Of a DNA stretch of 42,903 nt, positions 34,896 through 42,903 are shown piece by piece. This DNA is from CAYJVB01 sp964373575 (GTDB lineage: Archaea; Aenigmatarchaeota; Aenigmatarchaeia; CG10238-14), in NCBI GenBank assembly GCA_964373575.1, contig CAYJVB010000004.1:1-42903 (forward strand), written 5' to 3'. Both the position numbers and the translations under genes were made by a program. Within the stretch, counting starts at the first letter, position 1. Every line of letters begins with the position of its first letter. The notes under the pieces are model-generated. The model did no database searches and was not told the origin of the DNA. It saw nothing but the letters and a program-made list of their open reading frames with translations.

Positions 34896-37715
34896 ATGAT
34901 ATTAAAATTTCTTCTATTTTTTGTTGTAACGTTTTCTATATTGATTTCAATTGTATTGGCTGAAACGATTATAATTGATGACTTGGATTCTGGGTATTCA
35001 GAAACAGGTACATGGTCAAGTTTTTCAAACGCGTGTGGCTTCAACGGTGATTATCGATATGAAACTAATGTAGCTTTGCAAAATGCTGCATGGTTGCCTG
35101 CTATAAATTCAACAAAAAATTACACAGTTTACGTCCATTATTGTGTTCATTCGGCAAGACCAGTTGCAGTTCCATATACAATTGTTCATGCTGACGGAAC
35201 TGATATTGTAAATGTCAATCAAACAACCGATGCAAATGGAAATGTCGTCTCAGATCTTTCGCCTTCCGGTTGGAAAAGACTAGGCAGATTCAGATTTACT
35301 TCTTTAGGTGGTCAGTATGTTGAACTTGATACCTCAAATTCTGGCGACACATCTGCCGATGCTGTAAACTTCACAACCGACATTTATGTGCCAGGCGATT
35401 ATTCAACAATACAAGACGCTATTGATGCAGCTGATAGTGGCGACACAATTTTTGTTGGTCCAGGAATATACAATGAGCAGTTGACTATCGACAAAAGTCT
35501 AACCTTTATTGGTGATCCTGGATCTAGCCCTGGACCAGGACCCAATGCTCCTGTGATTGATGGTAATGGTGTTGTTGGAAGCGCTATAACAATTGATGCT
35601 GGTGTATCAAATGTAACTATCAACGGTTTTGAAATACGCAACTATTCAAACAGACCAACGGGCAATCCTTTCACAACAGGTGGTATTGGAAGCGCAGTTT
35701 TGGCATGGAATACAGGAACGTTCAACATCACAGTGAAGAACAATTACATGCACGATTTAGGTTGGAATGCAATTCTAGTTGGAAATGAAGGTCAGGGTCT
35801 TCACGACAATTGGTTCGTCGAAGACAACATTGTTAATAACTCAGCGTTTTATGGAATCGAGTTGACTAACACTAAAAATTCTAGAGCGATAAACAACATA
35901 ATAACCGGCGGAGCAAATGTCATCAATTCAGGGGATAGTTCTCAAGATGCAATTTTAATTCAAACACAAATTCATACTGGCGGTGGGCTCACAGTATCTT
36001 CAAACTTAATTGATAATAACATAATCAATGGAACATTAACTAGAGCTGGCATTGAATTTCTTGCATGGGACTCGACCAGTTCATTGAATGCAAAACTAGA
36101 CAATTTAACAGCTTCCAATAATATGGTAACTGGCTCCATACGGGGATTTTATATTTTTTCTGTGGGTGCGAATGCAAATATTTCCAATTTTAACATCATC
36201 AGCAACACTATCAATAGAAATCAAGACGGAATGCAGTTAAGAGATATTCTTGGTGGTAAGCACGAATCAATTAACATAATTGGCAATAACATAATTAACA
36301 GCACAGGCAATAGCTCTGGGGTTAACATACGTTCTGGCACATCAGCAGCAGGCATTATTGTTGCTTTCAACAACATCACAGGTAATTCATTTTTTGGCAT
36401 CAACAATTCCGGTACAGGAACATTAAATGCAGAAAATAATTGGTGGGGAAGCACTAATGGTCCGACACACCCATCAAATTTGTTCAATGTTGGAAATCAA
36501 GGCGATAATGTTACGGATAATGTCGACTTCATTCCTTGGCTCGGTGCTCCTTACCCAGCTGGTGTAAGTTTCTCCCCAGTCGCTAATAATGAAAATGAAT
36601 CATATTCATCAATCCAAGCCGCGATAAACGGTACAAGTCCCTACGGTGTAATCAATGTTAGCATCGGTACATACAAAGAAAATTTGGTTGTCAACAAACC
36701 ATTGCTATTAGTTGGTCTGAGCAAGTTAGCAACAATTATCGATGCTGATCCTCCAGGCTTAAGTGGAATAACTATAACATCAAACAATGTTGTTGTATCT
36801 CAATTCAAAGTTGTTAATTCAAGCGGTGATGCGATTGCCGGCATTAAGATTAACAACAGCGATAACGTAACTGTTAGAAGTTGTGTTGCTACTGAAAATG
36901 AAATAGGAATATATATTAGCGATGGTTCAGAAAACAACACCATAGAAAATTGCTGGATTTTCAGCAACATAAACTATGGCATAAATGTAGTTGGAGACAA
37001 TAACGTAATAAAAGAAAATAGGATTGAAAACAACAGTGAAACAAACACCGGTGTTAATCTCACATCACTATCATCAAACAATTCATTATTTGGAAATATC
37101 TTTCTCTATAACGACGGACAAGCTGTAGATAACGGTGCAAATAACACATGGAATAACACAGATAAAGGTAATTTTTGGAGTGACTTCCGTAACAACTCTG
37201 GTTATCCCACCTCTTACTTAATTCCTGGAGCAGCAGGTAGCAAAGATTTAAAGCCGATGTCATTTCTAGCTAGAATAATAACAAGAGCTCAAGGGAACGC
37301 AATAAACAAATTGCAGAATTATACATCAGTAAACATCTCATCTTCTCGAAACACATTTTTCACATCACTTTCAGAGAGCAATGGGATATTGTCTGGAAGC
37401 ATAGTTCTATCATTATACTCTACTACAACTGATGGAACTAGAATTTCTACTTCATTAATCATCTACCCCTCAGCAGTTGTTTCAATAAATGAATCTGCAT
37501 TCAGTTTTCTTGGAACCGGAAAGTTGTCAATATCCATTAACAAAAGAGGGATGAAAACAATACGACAGACATTGAATTTAGATCAAGTAACAGTAGACGG
37601 AAACAAAACTTCTATAAACATTGTAGGAAAAATGAATAACGTAACTGTTGTTGATGTCTCAAATATGATTCCTTCTAGTTTCCTGACAAAGTTCGATACG
37701 AGGATTAGGATATGA
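34896..37715 (+). CDS. Secreted NosD-like right-handed beta-helix protein with golvesin-like N-terminal domain
   Basis: 939 aa. Signal peptide 1-22 (ISIVLA). Residues 24-160 resemble golvesin/Xly carbohydrate-binding-like modules: IIIDDLDSGYSETGTWSS, RYETNVALQNAAWLPAI, YTVYVHYCVHSARP and VELDTSNSGDTSADAVNF. Two pectate-lyase-type beta-helices follow, each opened by a classic initiator: DYSTIQDAIDAADSGDTIFV and GIYNEQLTI (from 167), and SYSSIQAAINGTSPYGVINV and GTYKENLVV (from about 573). The coils repeat NNxIxxNxxxGI-type turns (NNTIENCWIFSNINYGINV). A C-terminal beta domain of about 150 aa lacks a membrane helix. It overlaps the S8 protease gene by ATGA, so the protease may mature or release it. 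Ligand unknown; adhesin or polysaccharide binding is likely. Confidence 0.92.
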   Translation: MILKFLLFFVVTFSILISIVLAETIIIDDLDSGYSETGTWSSFSNACGFNGDYRYETNVALQNAAWLPAINSTKNYTVYVHYCVHSARPVAVPYTIVHADGTDIVNVNQTTDANGNVVSDLSPSGWKRLGRFRFTSLGGQYVELDTSNSGDTSADAVNFTTDIYVPGDYSTIQDAIDAADSGDTIFVGPGIYNEQLTIDKSLTFIGDPGSSPGPGPNAPVIDGNGVVGSAITIDAGVSNVTINGFEIRNYSNRPTGNPFTTGGIGSAVLAWNTGTFNITVKNNYMHDLGWNAILVGNEGQGLHDNWFVEDNIVNNSAFYGIELTNTKNSRAINNIITGGANVINSGDSSQDAILIQTQIHTGGGLTVSSNLIDNNIINGTLTRAGIEFLAWDSTSSLNAKLDNLTASNNMVTGSIRGFYIFSVGANANISNFNIISNTINRNQDGMQLRDILGGKHESINIIGNNIINSTGNSSGVNIRSGTSAAGIIVAFNNITGNSFFGINNSGTGTLNAENNWWGSTNGPTHPSNLFNVGNQGDNVTDNVDFIPWLGAPYPAGVSFSPVANNENESYSSIQAAINGTSPYGVINVSIGTYKENLVVNKPLLLVGLSKLATIIDADPPGLSGITITSNNVVVSQFKVVNSSGDAIAGIKINNSDNVTVRSCVATENEIGIYISDGSENNTIENCWIFSNINYGINVVGDNNVIKENRIENNSETNTGVNLTSLSSNNSLFGNIFLYNDGQAVDNGANNTWNNTDKGNFWSDFRNNSGYPTSYLIPGAAGSKDLKPMSFLARIITRAQGNAINKLQNYTSVNISSSRNTFFTSLSESNGILSGSIVLSLYSTTTDGTRISTSLIIYPSAVVSINESAFSFLGTGKLSISINKRGMKTIRQTLNLDQVTVDGNKTSINIVGKMNNVTVVDVSNMIPSSFLTKFDTRIRI

Positions 37716-39073
37716 AAAAATTTCTTTTTCTTTTGTCTATAATAATTTCCATTTCACCTGTGCTAGCAATAAATGGGAGATTATTCCTGACTGATGCTTC
37801 TTATAGCAAAGAATTATTAATGAATGGCGGATGCAAAATTATACACGAACTAGATGAAGGATTGGCAGCAAACTGTTCACAAGAGTTTATTCAGTCCGCA
37901 GGTTTATCCAATAAAATGGATAAATATTTTTTCATCGAGGCATTTTCTGAAAGCAGTGGCTGCTTCATTGGGGAGCAGTATAAAACTGAAGATCTGGATC
38001 AAGCAAAATTTCTTGAAGCTGATGAAGTTTGGAATTCAGGGATAACAGGAAAAAATAGAACTGTTGCAATAATAGACAGCGGTGTTGATTACACACATCC
38101 AGAATTAAATTCAAGTTATTTGGGTGGAAAAGATTTTGTCAACAACGATGATGATCCAATGGACGATAATGGTCACGGTACACATGTTGCTGGAATAATA
38201 ACAGCAGATGGTATCAATCCAACAGCCAAAGGTCTAGCACCAGACGCAAAAATAATTGTTGCAAAAGTCTGTGATGCAAATGGAATGTGTTGGGAAAGTG
38301 ATGTAGTTGCTGGAATTGGGTGGGCAATAAAAGGAATAGATGGGATTGCAAACAGTGGTGATGAACCAGATGCAATTAGCATTAGTCTCGGCTCTAGCAA
38401 TAGATGGGTATTGGCAAACTGTGACTCTGAATCAATAGCAAGAAAAATTAACGAGGCATTCAATAGTGGAATAAATGTTGTAATAGCTGCAGGAAATTAT
38501 CCGTTCGGCGTATCTTCTCCTGCATGTTCTAGCAAAGCAATTGCAGTTGGTGCAACCAATTTGAATTCATTAACAAGTTTTTCTGGTAGAGGTTTTTCAA
38601 TGAAAGATCACGGTGTTGTTGCTCCAGGAGTGAGTGTGTTTTCCACAGTACCAAAAGGTAATTGCATCTTTTGTGACAGTTCTGGATATAAAAGATTGTC
38701 CGGCACATCAATGTCAACGCCGCACGTTTCCGCGTTGATAGCGTTGATGAAAAGCAAGAACAGCAATCTAACTGCAAGCTTAGTTAAATTAATTATGTTC
38801 AAATCTACACGAGATATATCGTCAGGAATTTTTAGTGAAGATAAAAAGTTAGAAATAGGTTTTGGTTTGATAGATGCTAATATGAGTGTCATCAATGTCC
38901 CGGCTGTTTTACCAGTCCAACCTCCATTTCCACAACCGCAACCTTCAACGATTAGATGGAATGACTGCTTGAAATTTTGCTTCGATGGTATTGCAAAAAA
39001 CATTCCGCAAGTATGCTTTGAAAAATACCCGATAGATAAGTTGGTCAGCAAGGGAAGATGTCCTGGAGAATGA
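37712..39073 (+). CDS. Secreted subtilisin-like serine protease (S8)
   Basis: 453 aa. Signal peptide 1-19 (ISPVLA), short propeptide (20-100), then the S8 domain with Asp122 (AIIDSGVDYTHPEL), His155 (DNGHGTHVAG), oxyanion Asn262 (IAAGN) and Ser333 (SGTSMSTPHVSA), so the full catalytic set is present. DNDDDPMDDNGHG-type acidic residues before the His may bind Ca. After the domain, a Pro linker (PVQPPFPQPQPS) leads to a small Cys-rich tail with five Cys (WNDCLKFCFDG, VCFEKYP, GRCPGE) that I do not recognise. No membrane helix, so it is released or bound by the tail. The ATGA overlap with the beta-helix gene implies translational coupling and roughly equal supply; the beta-helix protein is the first candidate substrate. 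It is compact compared with the 2242-aa subtilase at 20991. Confidence 0.95.
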   Translation: MKKFLFLLSIIISISPVLAINGRLFLTDASYSKELLMNGGCKIIHELDEGLAANCSQEFIQSAGLSNKMDKYFFIEAFSESSGCFIGEQYKTEDLDQAKFLEADEVWNSGITGKNRTVAIIDSGVDYTHPELNSSYLGGKDFVNNDDDPMDDNGHGTHVAGIITADGINPTAKGLAPDAKIIVAKVCDANGMCWESDVVAGIGWAIKGIDGIANSGDEPDAISISLGSSNRWVLANCDSESIARKINEAFNSGINVVIAAGNYPFGVSSPACSSKAIAVGATNLNSLTSFSGRGFSMKDHGVVAPGVSVFSTVPKGNCIFCDSSGYKRLSGTSMSTPHVSALIALMKSKNSNLTASLVKLIMFKSTRDISSGIFSEDKKLEIGFGLIDANMSVINVPAVLPVQPPFPQPQPSTIRWNDCLKFCFDGIAKNIPQVCFEKYPIDKLVSKGRCPGE

Positions 39074-39138
39074 GTAATTCGCAGTAACTTTGGTAGATCA
39101 CAAAAGAAAAACTTATAGATTTTATTAGTAGCAATTAT

Positions 39139-40215
39139 TCAATATCTAAATAAAGCAGAGCCTTCTTTGTATTTTGCATCTCTAGCACCATATAAAAAAC
39201 CAACATAAGTATGAAGCAGTTTTGCGATATTAGGAGTTACTGCTTCAACAGCCGCAACATTTCTTGCATGAGTTGTTTCTTCATAAGGAAAATCACGACT
39301 TAATTGATATATGCGATTTAAATAATCAGCAAAAGGATACTCCGGTAAAACGCCATCCAAAAATGTTTTTATTCTTTCTGGGCGTGGTAGTGTGTTATCA
39401 GACACTATGCCTAGATGTAAATTTCTTAATGGCTTTCTATGTTTTCTTCTAAGTGTAAACCATGTTTCTGCTTCAATACCTGTCATCCCAACATATGGCA
39501 TACCAAGTAAAACCAAATATATATCTTCAATATCTGTTTCAAAATCTGGACCATGATAGACATAAGTATCACCTGGATATAATGGAATTCCATGCATTCT
39601 ACCGGATTTTTTAATTAGGAAAAACGTATCTTCATCCATCATTTCTCTTCTATCCAAAAATGGTGATCCGATAACCTGACCTGTATATGCAGGTCTTGAT
39701 ACTGTATTGTATCCAGTTATTACACCTATATCACCGGGCATCAAAACATATCCTTGTTTTAGTCCATGTACATTTCCACCGATAGCATCAGTTGTAATAA
39801 TAGCAGCCTTATCACCTGCATTTTCTGTTAAATGAGATATTACAGCAGGAATATAACCAACATGAAGTGCTCTTTTATCAAACGAATGGTTTTCATCTTC
39901 ATCCGAAAAACGATATGTATGCGGTCTTGCACCAAAAATAACAGCACTCCCGCCATCAGGCAATATATGTTTCAAAACTAAAACATTAGGAACTTGTCCG
40001 GGAATAACTTTGACTGGTAAAGGCGGTGTTATTCTATCATATGGTATGCTTACACTATTTTTATCTGTAGATGCAGCTAACCTTTGGATCTCACTAGCAC
40101 CCGTACCTAATATTATTCCCAGTGAAAAATCTTCCACACCACCTATTTTTCTGATAGAAGCTGCAGACTCATCTGTTAATTTGTCAAAATCAAATTTGGA
40201 AAGTTGTTGCTGCAT
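39139..40215 (-). CDS. Purine nucleoside phosphorylase (PNP/UDP family)-like enzyme
   Basis: 358 aa, soluble. Motifs of class I (trimeric) PNP, which splits purine nucleosides with phosphate: LGIILGTGASEI (32-43; phosphate loop), VIFGARPHTYRF (92-103; the GRFHxYEG region), AIITTDAIGGNVHGLKQGYV (138-157; TNAAGG region), and GMPYVGMTGIEAET (238-251; matching GMSTVPE, the Glu binding ribose/purine). It is about 80 aa longer than usual PNPs, with an extension at residues 48-90 (between phosphate loop and core) and a longer C-terminus. The specificity residues differ from guanosine/inosine PNPs, so the base preference is open (MTA phosphorylase is an alternative). Monocistronic, convergent with the protease gene. 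Role: nucleoside salvage. Confidence 0.85.
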   Translation of the reverse strand: MQQQLSKFDFDKLTDESAASIRKIGGVEDFSLGIILGTGASEIQRLAASTDKNSVSIPYDRITPPLPVKVIPGQVPNVLVLKHILPDGGSAVIFGARPHTYRFSDEDENHSFDKRALHVGYIPAVISHLTENAGDKAAIITTDAIGGNVHGLKQGYVLMPGDIGVITGYNTVSRPAYTGQVIGSPFLDRREMMDEDTFFLIKKSGRMHGIPLYPGDTYVYHGPDFETDIEDIYLVLLGMPYVGMTGIEAETWFTLRRKHRKPLRNLHLGIVSDNTLPRPERIKTFLDGVLPEYPFADYLNRIYQLSRDFPYEETTHARNVAAVEAVTPNIAKLLHTYVGFLYGARDAKYKEGSALFRY

Positions 40216-40249
40216 TTTTATAAATTCGATTATGAGGTTAAAATTCTAT

Positions 40250-40268
40250 TTTTCTATTTTATAGAAAA
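40250..40268. promoter_or_regulatory. Inverted repeat TTTTCTA-TTTTA-TAGAAAA
   Basis: Perfect 7-bp arms with a 5-nt spacer, about 35 bp upstream of the PNP-like ATG on the divergent side, with another ATAGAAA half-site at 40290-40296. Possible operator for the PNP-like gene and/or the small gene at 40400. The rest of 40216-40399 is AT-rich with no other feature seen. Confidence 0.4.
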
Positions 40269-40399
40269 GATTAATACAATATTTATATCAAATAGAAACA
40301 AAATTTTCCTTTGTCATTAAAATTACTAGCTAATAGTATCAAAAAGCTTTTCTTGTAGCTATCACAAATTAAAATAAATAAGTGATGTGTGCTGATAAA

Positions 40400-40528
40400 A
40401 TGAACACAAAACAATTTAATGAGTTTTGGGAAATAAAGTGCCCTCATTGTAACGAAATGATCAATGTTGAAATTTTAGCAAGCACACTGGGTATAGAGAA
40501 GTCTCCAATGAAAGCATTAAAGAAATAA
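40400..40528 (+). CDS. Very small CxxC protein (42 aa)
   Basis: Short open frame MNTKQFNEFWEIKCPHCNEM, then a 20-residue helical tail ending MKALKK. The KCPHC knuckle resembles half of a zinc ribbon; with one pair only, zinc binding would need dimerisation or a partner. GTGAT lies about 12 nt before the ATG. No homologue is recognised. Its size leaves room for chance, but the CPHC knuckle after IK is typical of real zinc-ribbon starts. Confidence 0.4.
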   Translation: MNTKQFNEFWEIKCPHCNEMINVEILASTLGIEKSPMKALKK

Positions 40529-40947
40529 TTTTTTAATTTTATTTTATATTTTTTCTGCAATTGGTTTTGTAAAAAATTGTGCATATTGTCTCAATCATTA
40601 TGGCGTGAAAAGATGCGATTCAGGTTCATAAGTAGCAGTTTGACCAAATACTTACCAAGCCCACAGCTAGAGATGCTACAAATTCTGCTTGATCTCTAGT
40701 CAATTCTTCAAAGTAATATCCCAATGTCTTTCCAGTTCCGAAAGTAAAATATTCTGGTGGGCTATTTCTGTCATTATATGGCACATGGATTAACAGTGAA
40801 TATAGGTAATAATCCAAAATATGATTCTATGTCACCATCTCTAGTGACCATGAAATGAAAAGCTCCTCCTCCCATTTTATCACTTTATTAAAACAGATTA
40901 ACAGATTTAAAATTGATGTTAAACCAAAGAACAAATATGTTGGAGTG
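40529..40947. other. Intergenic stretch without a supported gene
   Basis: About 420 bp between the 42-aa gene and the AlkD-like gene. The T-rich run at 40528-40556 could end transcription of the small gene. A 63-codon minus-strand frame (40626-40817, TTG start) has no RBS and no recognisable sequence. Nothing else is seen. Confidence 0.5.
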
Positions 40948-41628
40948 ATGTCAGTGCAATACAAAGAGGTCATGGGACATCTGAAGTCGATGGGAAACAA
41001 AAAAGATCTAGAAGGAATGAAGCGTTTTGGAATTAATACAGAAAAAGCATATGGAATATCTGTAACTTCGCTTAGAAAATTTGCCAAGAAGATTGGGAAA
41101 AATCACGAACTAGCTAAACAACTATGGTCGTCAGGAATTCACGAAGCGCGATTATTATCTTGCATTATTGAAGAACCAGAAAAAGTTTCAGAAGATCAAA
41201 TGAATAATATGGTAAAAGATCTTAATTCGTGGGATTTGGTTGATATTTCTTGTAACGAAGTTTTTAGAAAATTACCTTTCGCATATAAAAAATGTTTTGA
41301 ATTAAGCTCACGGAAAGAGGAGTTTGTTAAGAGAACCGCTTTTTCATTGATGGCATACTTTGCATGGAACGACAGAAAGATAAGCAACGAAGATCTGATG
41401 AATTTTTTTCCGGTAATAAAAAGAGAGTCAACAGACAACAGAAATTTCGTTAAGAAAGCTGTGAATTGGGCGTTGCGTCAGATAGGAAAGAAAAATAAGA
41501 AACTTAACAAAGAGGCAATTAAAGTTGCAAAAGAAATTCAAAAAATCGACTCTAAAGCTGCTAAATGGATAACTTCAGGAGCATTAAAGGAATTAACGGA
41601 TAAAAAAATTCTGGAGCGATTGAAGTAA
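40948..41628 (+). CDS. AlkD-like DNA alkylation repair protein (HEAT-like)
   Basis: About 226 aa, the family's normal size (PF08713, DNA alkylation repair). These glycosylases excise N3- and N7-alkylated bases with a right-handed helical HEAT-like scaffold. Conserved features: GINTEKAYGISVTSLRKFAK near the N-terminus, HEARLLS, the active-site motif NSWDLVD (Trp95, Asp99), KRTAFSLMAYFAW (Arg129) and NFVKKAVNWALRQIGK (Trp174), matching in order the Trp-Asp-Arg-Trp set of Bacillus AlkD. Start: ATG 40948 or GTG 40954 (GGAGTGAT at 40942-40949 fits the GTG best); an upstream ATG 40855 would add 31 residues outside the fold. Monocistronic. Confidence 0.9.
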   Translation: MSVQYKEVMGHLKSMGNKKDLEGMKRFGINTEKAYGISVTSLRKFAKKIGKNHELAKQLWSSGIHEARLLSCIIEEPEKVSEDQMNNMVKDLNSWDLVDISCNEVFRKLPFAYKKCFELSSRKEEFVKRTAFSLMAYFAWNDRKISNEDLMNFFPVIKRESTDNRNFVKKAVNWALRQIGKKNKKLNKEAIKVAKEIQKIDSKAAKWITSGALKELTDKKILERLK

Positions 41629-41647
41629 ATATAATATTAGGTAATAG

Positions 41648-41655
41648 ATTAAATC
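41648..41655 (+). promoter_or_regulatory. TATA-like element before the 108-aa gene
   Basis: ATTAAATC about 25-30 nt before ATG 41679, after the AlkD-like stop at 41628. It would give a leaderless message. Confidence 0.35.
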
Positions 41656-41678
41656 CTTTAATATGAAAACAAGTTTCA

Positions 41679-42005
41679 ATGACAATATATGACGGAATAT
41701 ACCCACAGACATTGAAGTCAAGAATGATAACATCAGGTGAATTTGTTGATTATAATATTGGCAGAATAAGATTCCCATCTTTTCTCAAGAAAAATAGAGA
41801 TCTACTACTTTTTTCTCATGGTGCTGGCGGGTCAGATCATCCTTTCAGAAAAACGGCATACATAATTAAGGGAAAACATTATGAGATGGATCCTGTAAGA
41901 TCCGGTTATATGACTGAGATTTATCTCAAAGAAAGAAATACCCGTAATAGAATATGGTATTATAGGGCTAGACATTATAAAATGGGAACTACTAAAGTTG
42001 ATTGA
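41679..42005 (+). CDS. Small basic hypothetical protein
   Basis: 108 aa, not recognised. Soluble and basic, with no signal or membrane segment. Distinctive segments are LLLFSHGAGGSDHPFRKTAY in the middle and a C-terminus rich in Arg, Tyr and Trp (RNRIWYYRARHYKMGTT). SHGAGGSDH is reminiscent of alpha/beta-hydrolase oxyanion turns (HGAGG), but the chain is too short for that fold and lacks the nucleophile elbow. The Arg/Tyr-rich C-terminus would suit nucleic-acid binding. Gene call rests on a clean frame, a TATA-like element at the right distance and a plausible composition. Confidence 0.55.
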   Translation: MTIYDGIYPQTLKSRMITSGEFVDYNIGRIRFPSFLKKNRDLLLFSHGAGGSDHPFRKTAYIIKGKHYEMDPVRSGYMTEIYLKERNTRNRIWYYRARHYKMGTTKVD

Positions 42006-42317
42006 CTGTCTATAATTATATATTCTGTATCAATAAGTTTCACCACTGACTACTCAATAAAAAGCAGCAAAATTTAATGGGAAATATTTTCCTATATTGT
42101 TAACATATCACTTCTAACAGATAACAAACATTTCTATTGTGTAATAGCTAAAAGTCCTTAAAATAGAAATAAATTTAATAAAAGGTATAAAAATCTTTTA
42201 TTTTAAAAGATAAAGAATTTTCTGTTTCTATTACTAAAAATAAAGCGTAAAAAGACGAAAAAAGCTTAAATATTTAATATAACAACTATTCTTATAAAAA
42301 TTTGGAGGTAACCAAAT
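42006..42317 (+). promoter_or_regulatory. Long upstream control region of the final exported-protein gene
   Basis: 312 bp with no gene, unusually long for this window. It holds the inverted repeat ATCTTTTA-TTT-TAAAAGAT (42193-42211), TTCTATT/AATAGAA half-sites near 42134, 42162 and 42225, a pair CTATT-GTGT-AATAG (about 42135-42148), a TATA box (CTTAAATA, 42265-42272) after a purine-rich BRE-like GAAAAAAG, and the RBS GGAGGT (42304-42309). RNA should start near 42293-42297. Confidence 0.55.
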
Positions 42318-42903
42318 ATGAACAAATTATTGAGTAGGGTATTCGTAACAGCCCTAGCAATAATGGCACTAGTAGCTCCAGTAGCATTAGCAGATACATT
42401 TCCAAACAACGCAACTCCAGGAAACCATCCACCACAGATATACATGATAAACTCAAGTTATAATCTGTGTGACGATGGTGCATCCAGACCAGACGGTTTT
42501 GATGCTCAATTAGATGGATGCGTAGAAGTCGACTGGAATAGAGAAGACGAATATGCATTCACAGGTGAGCAAATAAACTGGACAGTTGTGGTCAGAGACT
42601 TGAATGGTGCTATTGATATTATAACAGCACACGGAACAGTCGATGGCTTGGCTGAAGTAAAGTGTAATGACCATACCAGTAAATACGATAATGGTGATTT
42701 TGTTGCGCAAATTCCAGCAAAATTAACAGCACCCGCAGGTTTGAATAAAACCTTCGATAAAGTATTCGAATGTTTGTTAACAGTTGAACCATCTTGGTCA
42801 GGTGAAAGTGTTGTCAACATTGAAGCCTTTGATCAAGCAGGATCAGTTAGTACAGACAGTATCTCACAGACTTGGTTCTTTAACCCAGCTGTGTTGATCG
42901 ACT
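42318..42903 (+). CDS. Secreted surface protein, 5' part only
   Basis: The frame is open to the window end (195 codons seen). It begins MNKLLSRVFVTALAIMALVA, a clean signal peptide probably cut after VALA (about residue 25). The mature part is beta-rich with sequons (NATP, NSS, NWT, NKT) and four Cys in the visible section (NLCDD, DGCVEVDW, VKCNDH, FECLLTV), which could pair into two disulfides. A segment TGEQINWTVVVRDLNGAIDI resembles the Ig-like start of S-layer/exoprotein repeats. The perfect GGAGGT RBS, strong TATA/BRE and a long upstream region set it apart from other genes here and suggest high expression. No family is assigned. Confidence 0.85.
   Translation, partial: MNKLLSRVFVTALAIMALVAPVALADTFPNNATPGNHPPQIYMINSSYNLCDDGASRPDGFDAQLDGCVEVDWNREDEYAFTGEQINWTVVVRDLNGAIDIITAHGTVDGLAEVKCNDHTSKYDNGDFVAQIPAKLTAPAGLNKTFDKVFECLLTVEPSWSGESVVNIEAFDQAGSVSTDSISQTWFFNPAVLID

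Noticed and set aside
40626..40817. 63-codon minus-strand frame starting at TTG
   Set aside because: No RBS or promoter, no recognisable sequence and a weak start; kept as intergenic.
40855..40947. Longer AlkD-like protein from ATG 40855
   Set aside because: The extra 31 residues fall outside the family fold, while GGAGTGAT sits directly before 40948/40954.
41679..42005. Alpha/beta-hydrolase fragment because of SHGAGGSDH
   Set aside because: The chain is too short, no nucleophile elbow or acid/His follows, and no frameshifted continuation is seen downstream.

Overview
This is an AT-rich archaeal chromosome segment. The evidence is a Cdc48/VAT-type double AAA ATPase with the VAT-N domain, an archaeal-type MinD, TATA elements placed about 25 nt before start codons (several genes look leaderless or have very short leaders), GGAGGT/GAGGTGAT ribosome-binding sites inside operons, and exported proteins with PGF-pre-PGF-like domains, NosD-type beta-helices and Thr-rich (TTTTTLPPTTTT-type) linkers. 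Such linkers and very large Asn/Thr/Ser-rich exoproteins suggest a DPANN-like lineage (Woesearchaeota, Aenigmarchaeota, Diapherotrites or similar). That placement is inference; nothing here fixes the phylum. I see no rRNA, tRNA, CRISPR array or insertion sequence.

Layout. (1) 1-6.3 kb, minus strand, mostly cytosolic: an Ldh_2-family oxidoreductase with degenerate catalytic motifs, the Cdc48 unfoldase overlapping a small unknown gene, a two-gene unit of an AdoMet-decarboxylase-like protein and a DUF2000 protein, and a membrane-anchored exoprotein with a decayed M23-like fold. (2) 6.4-31.7 kb, plus strand: MinD, then about 24 kb of exported proteins. Two modules repeat the same plan, a giant exoprotein without a C-terminal membrane anchor (2051 and about 1490 aa) followed at once by a short partner with an Ig-like or Cys-rich N-terminus, a Gly/Ser hinge, a PGF-pre-PGF-like domain and a C-terminal membrane helix. 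A 2242-aa subtilase then carries a similar domain, hinge and anchor in one chain. Two more exoproteins follow: one with an EF-hand loop and a Pro/Asp/Glu tail, one with seven propeller-like repeats, Thr linkers and an SdrD-B-like domain. (3) 31.7-34.7 kb, minus strand: four genes for exported proteins, two of which share an unrecognised domain bounded by Cys and ending exactly at the C-terminus in YSQTIT-[IF]-TSEC. Beside them is a small Ig-like protein with a membrane anchor. The arrangement recalls the bacterial WxL/DUF916 surface loci and is the best candidate for an undescribed system. (4) 34.9-39.1 kb, plus strand: a NosD-like beta-helix protein translationally coupled (ATGA overlap) to a compact secreted subtilase. 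(5) 39.1-42.9 kb: a purine nucleoside phosphorylase-like enzyme, an AlkD-like DNA alkylation repair protein, two small unknown genes, and the beginning of an exported protein with a strong promoter and RBS that runs off the window.

As a whole, more than 30 kb is devoted to the cell exterior: stalk-like, probably glycosylated proteins, anchors, two subtilases able to process them, and adhesin-type folds. Intergenic regions are short and several hold perfect inverted repeats, including a recurring TTCTATT/AATAGAA element.
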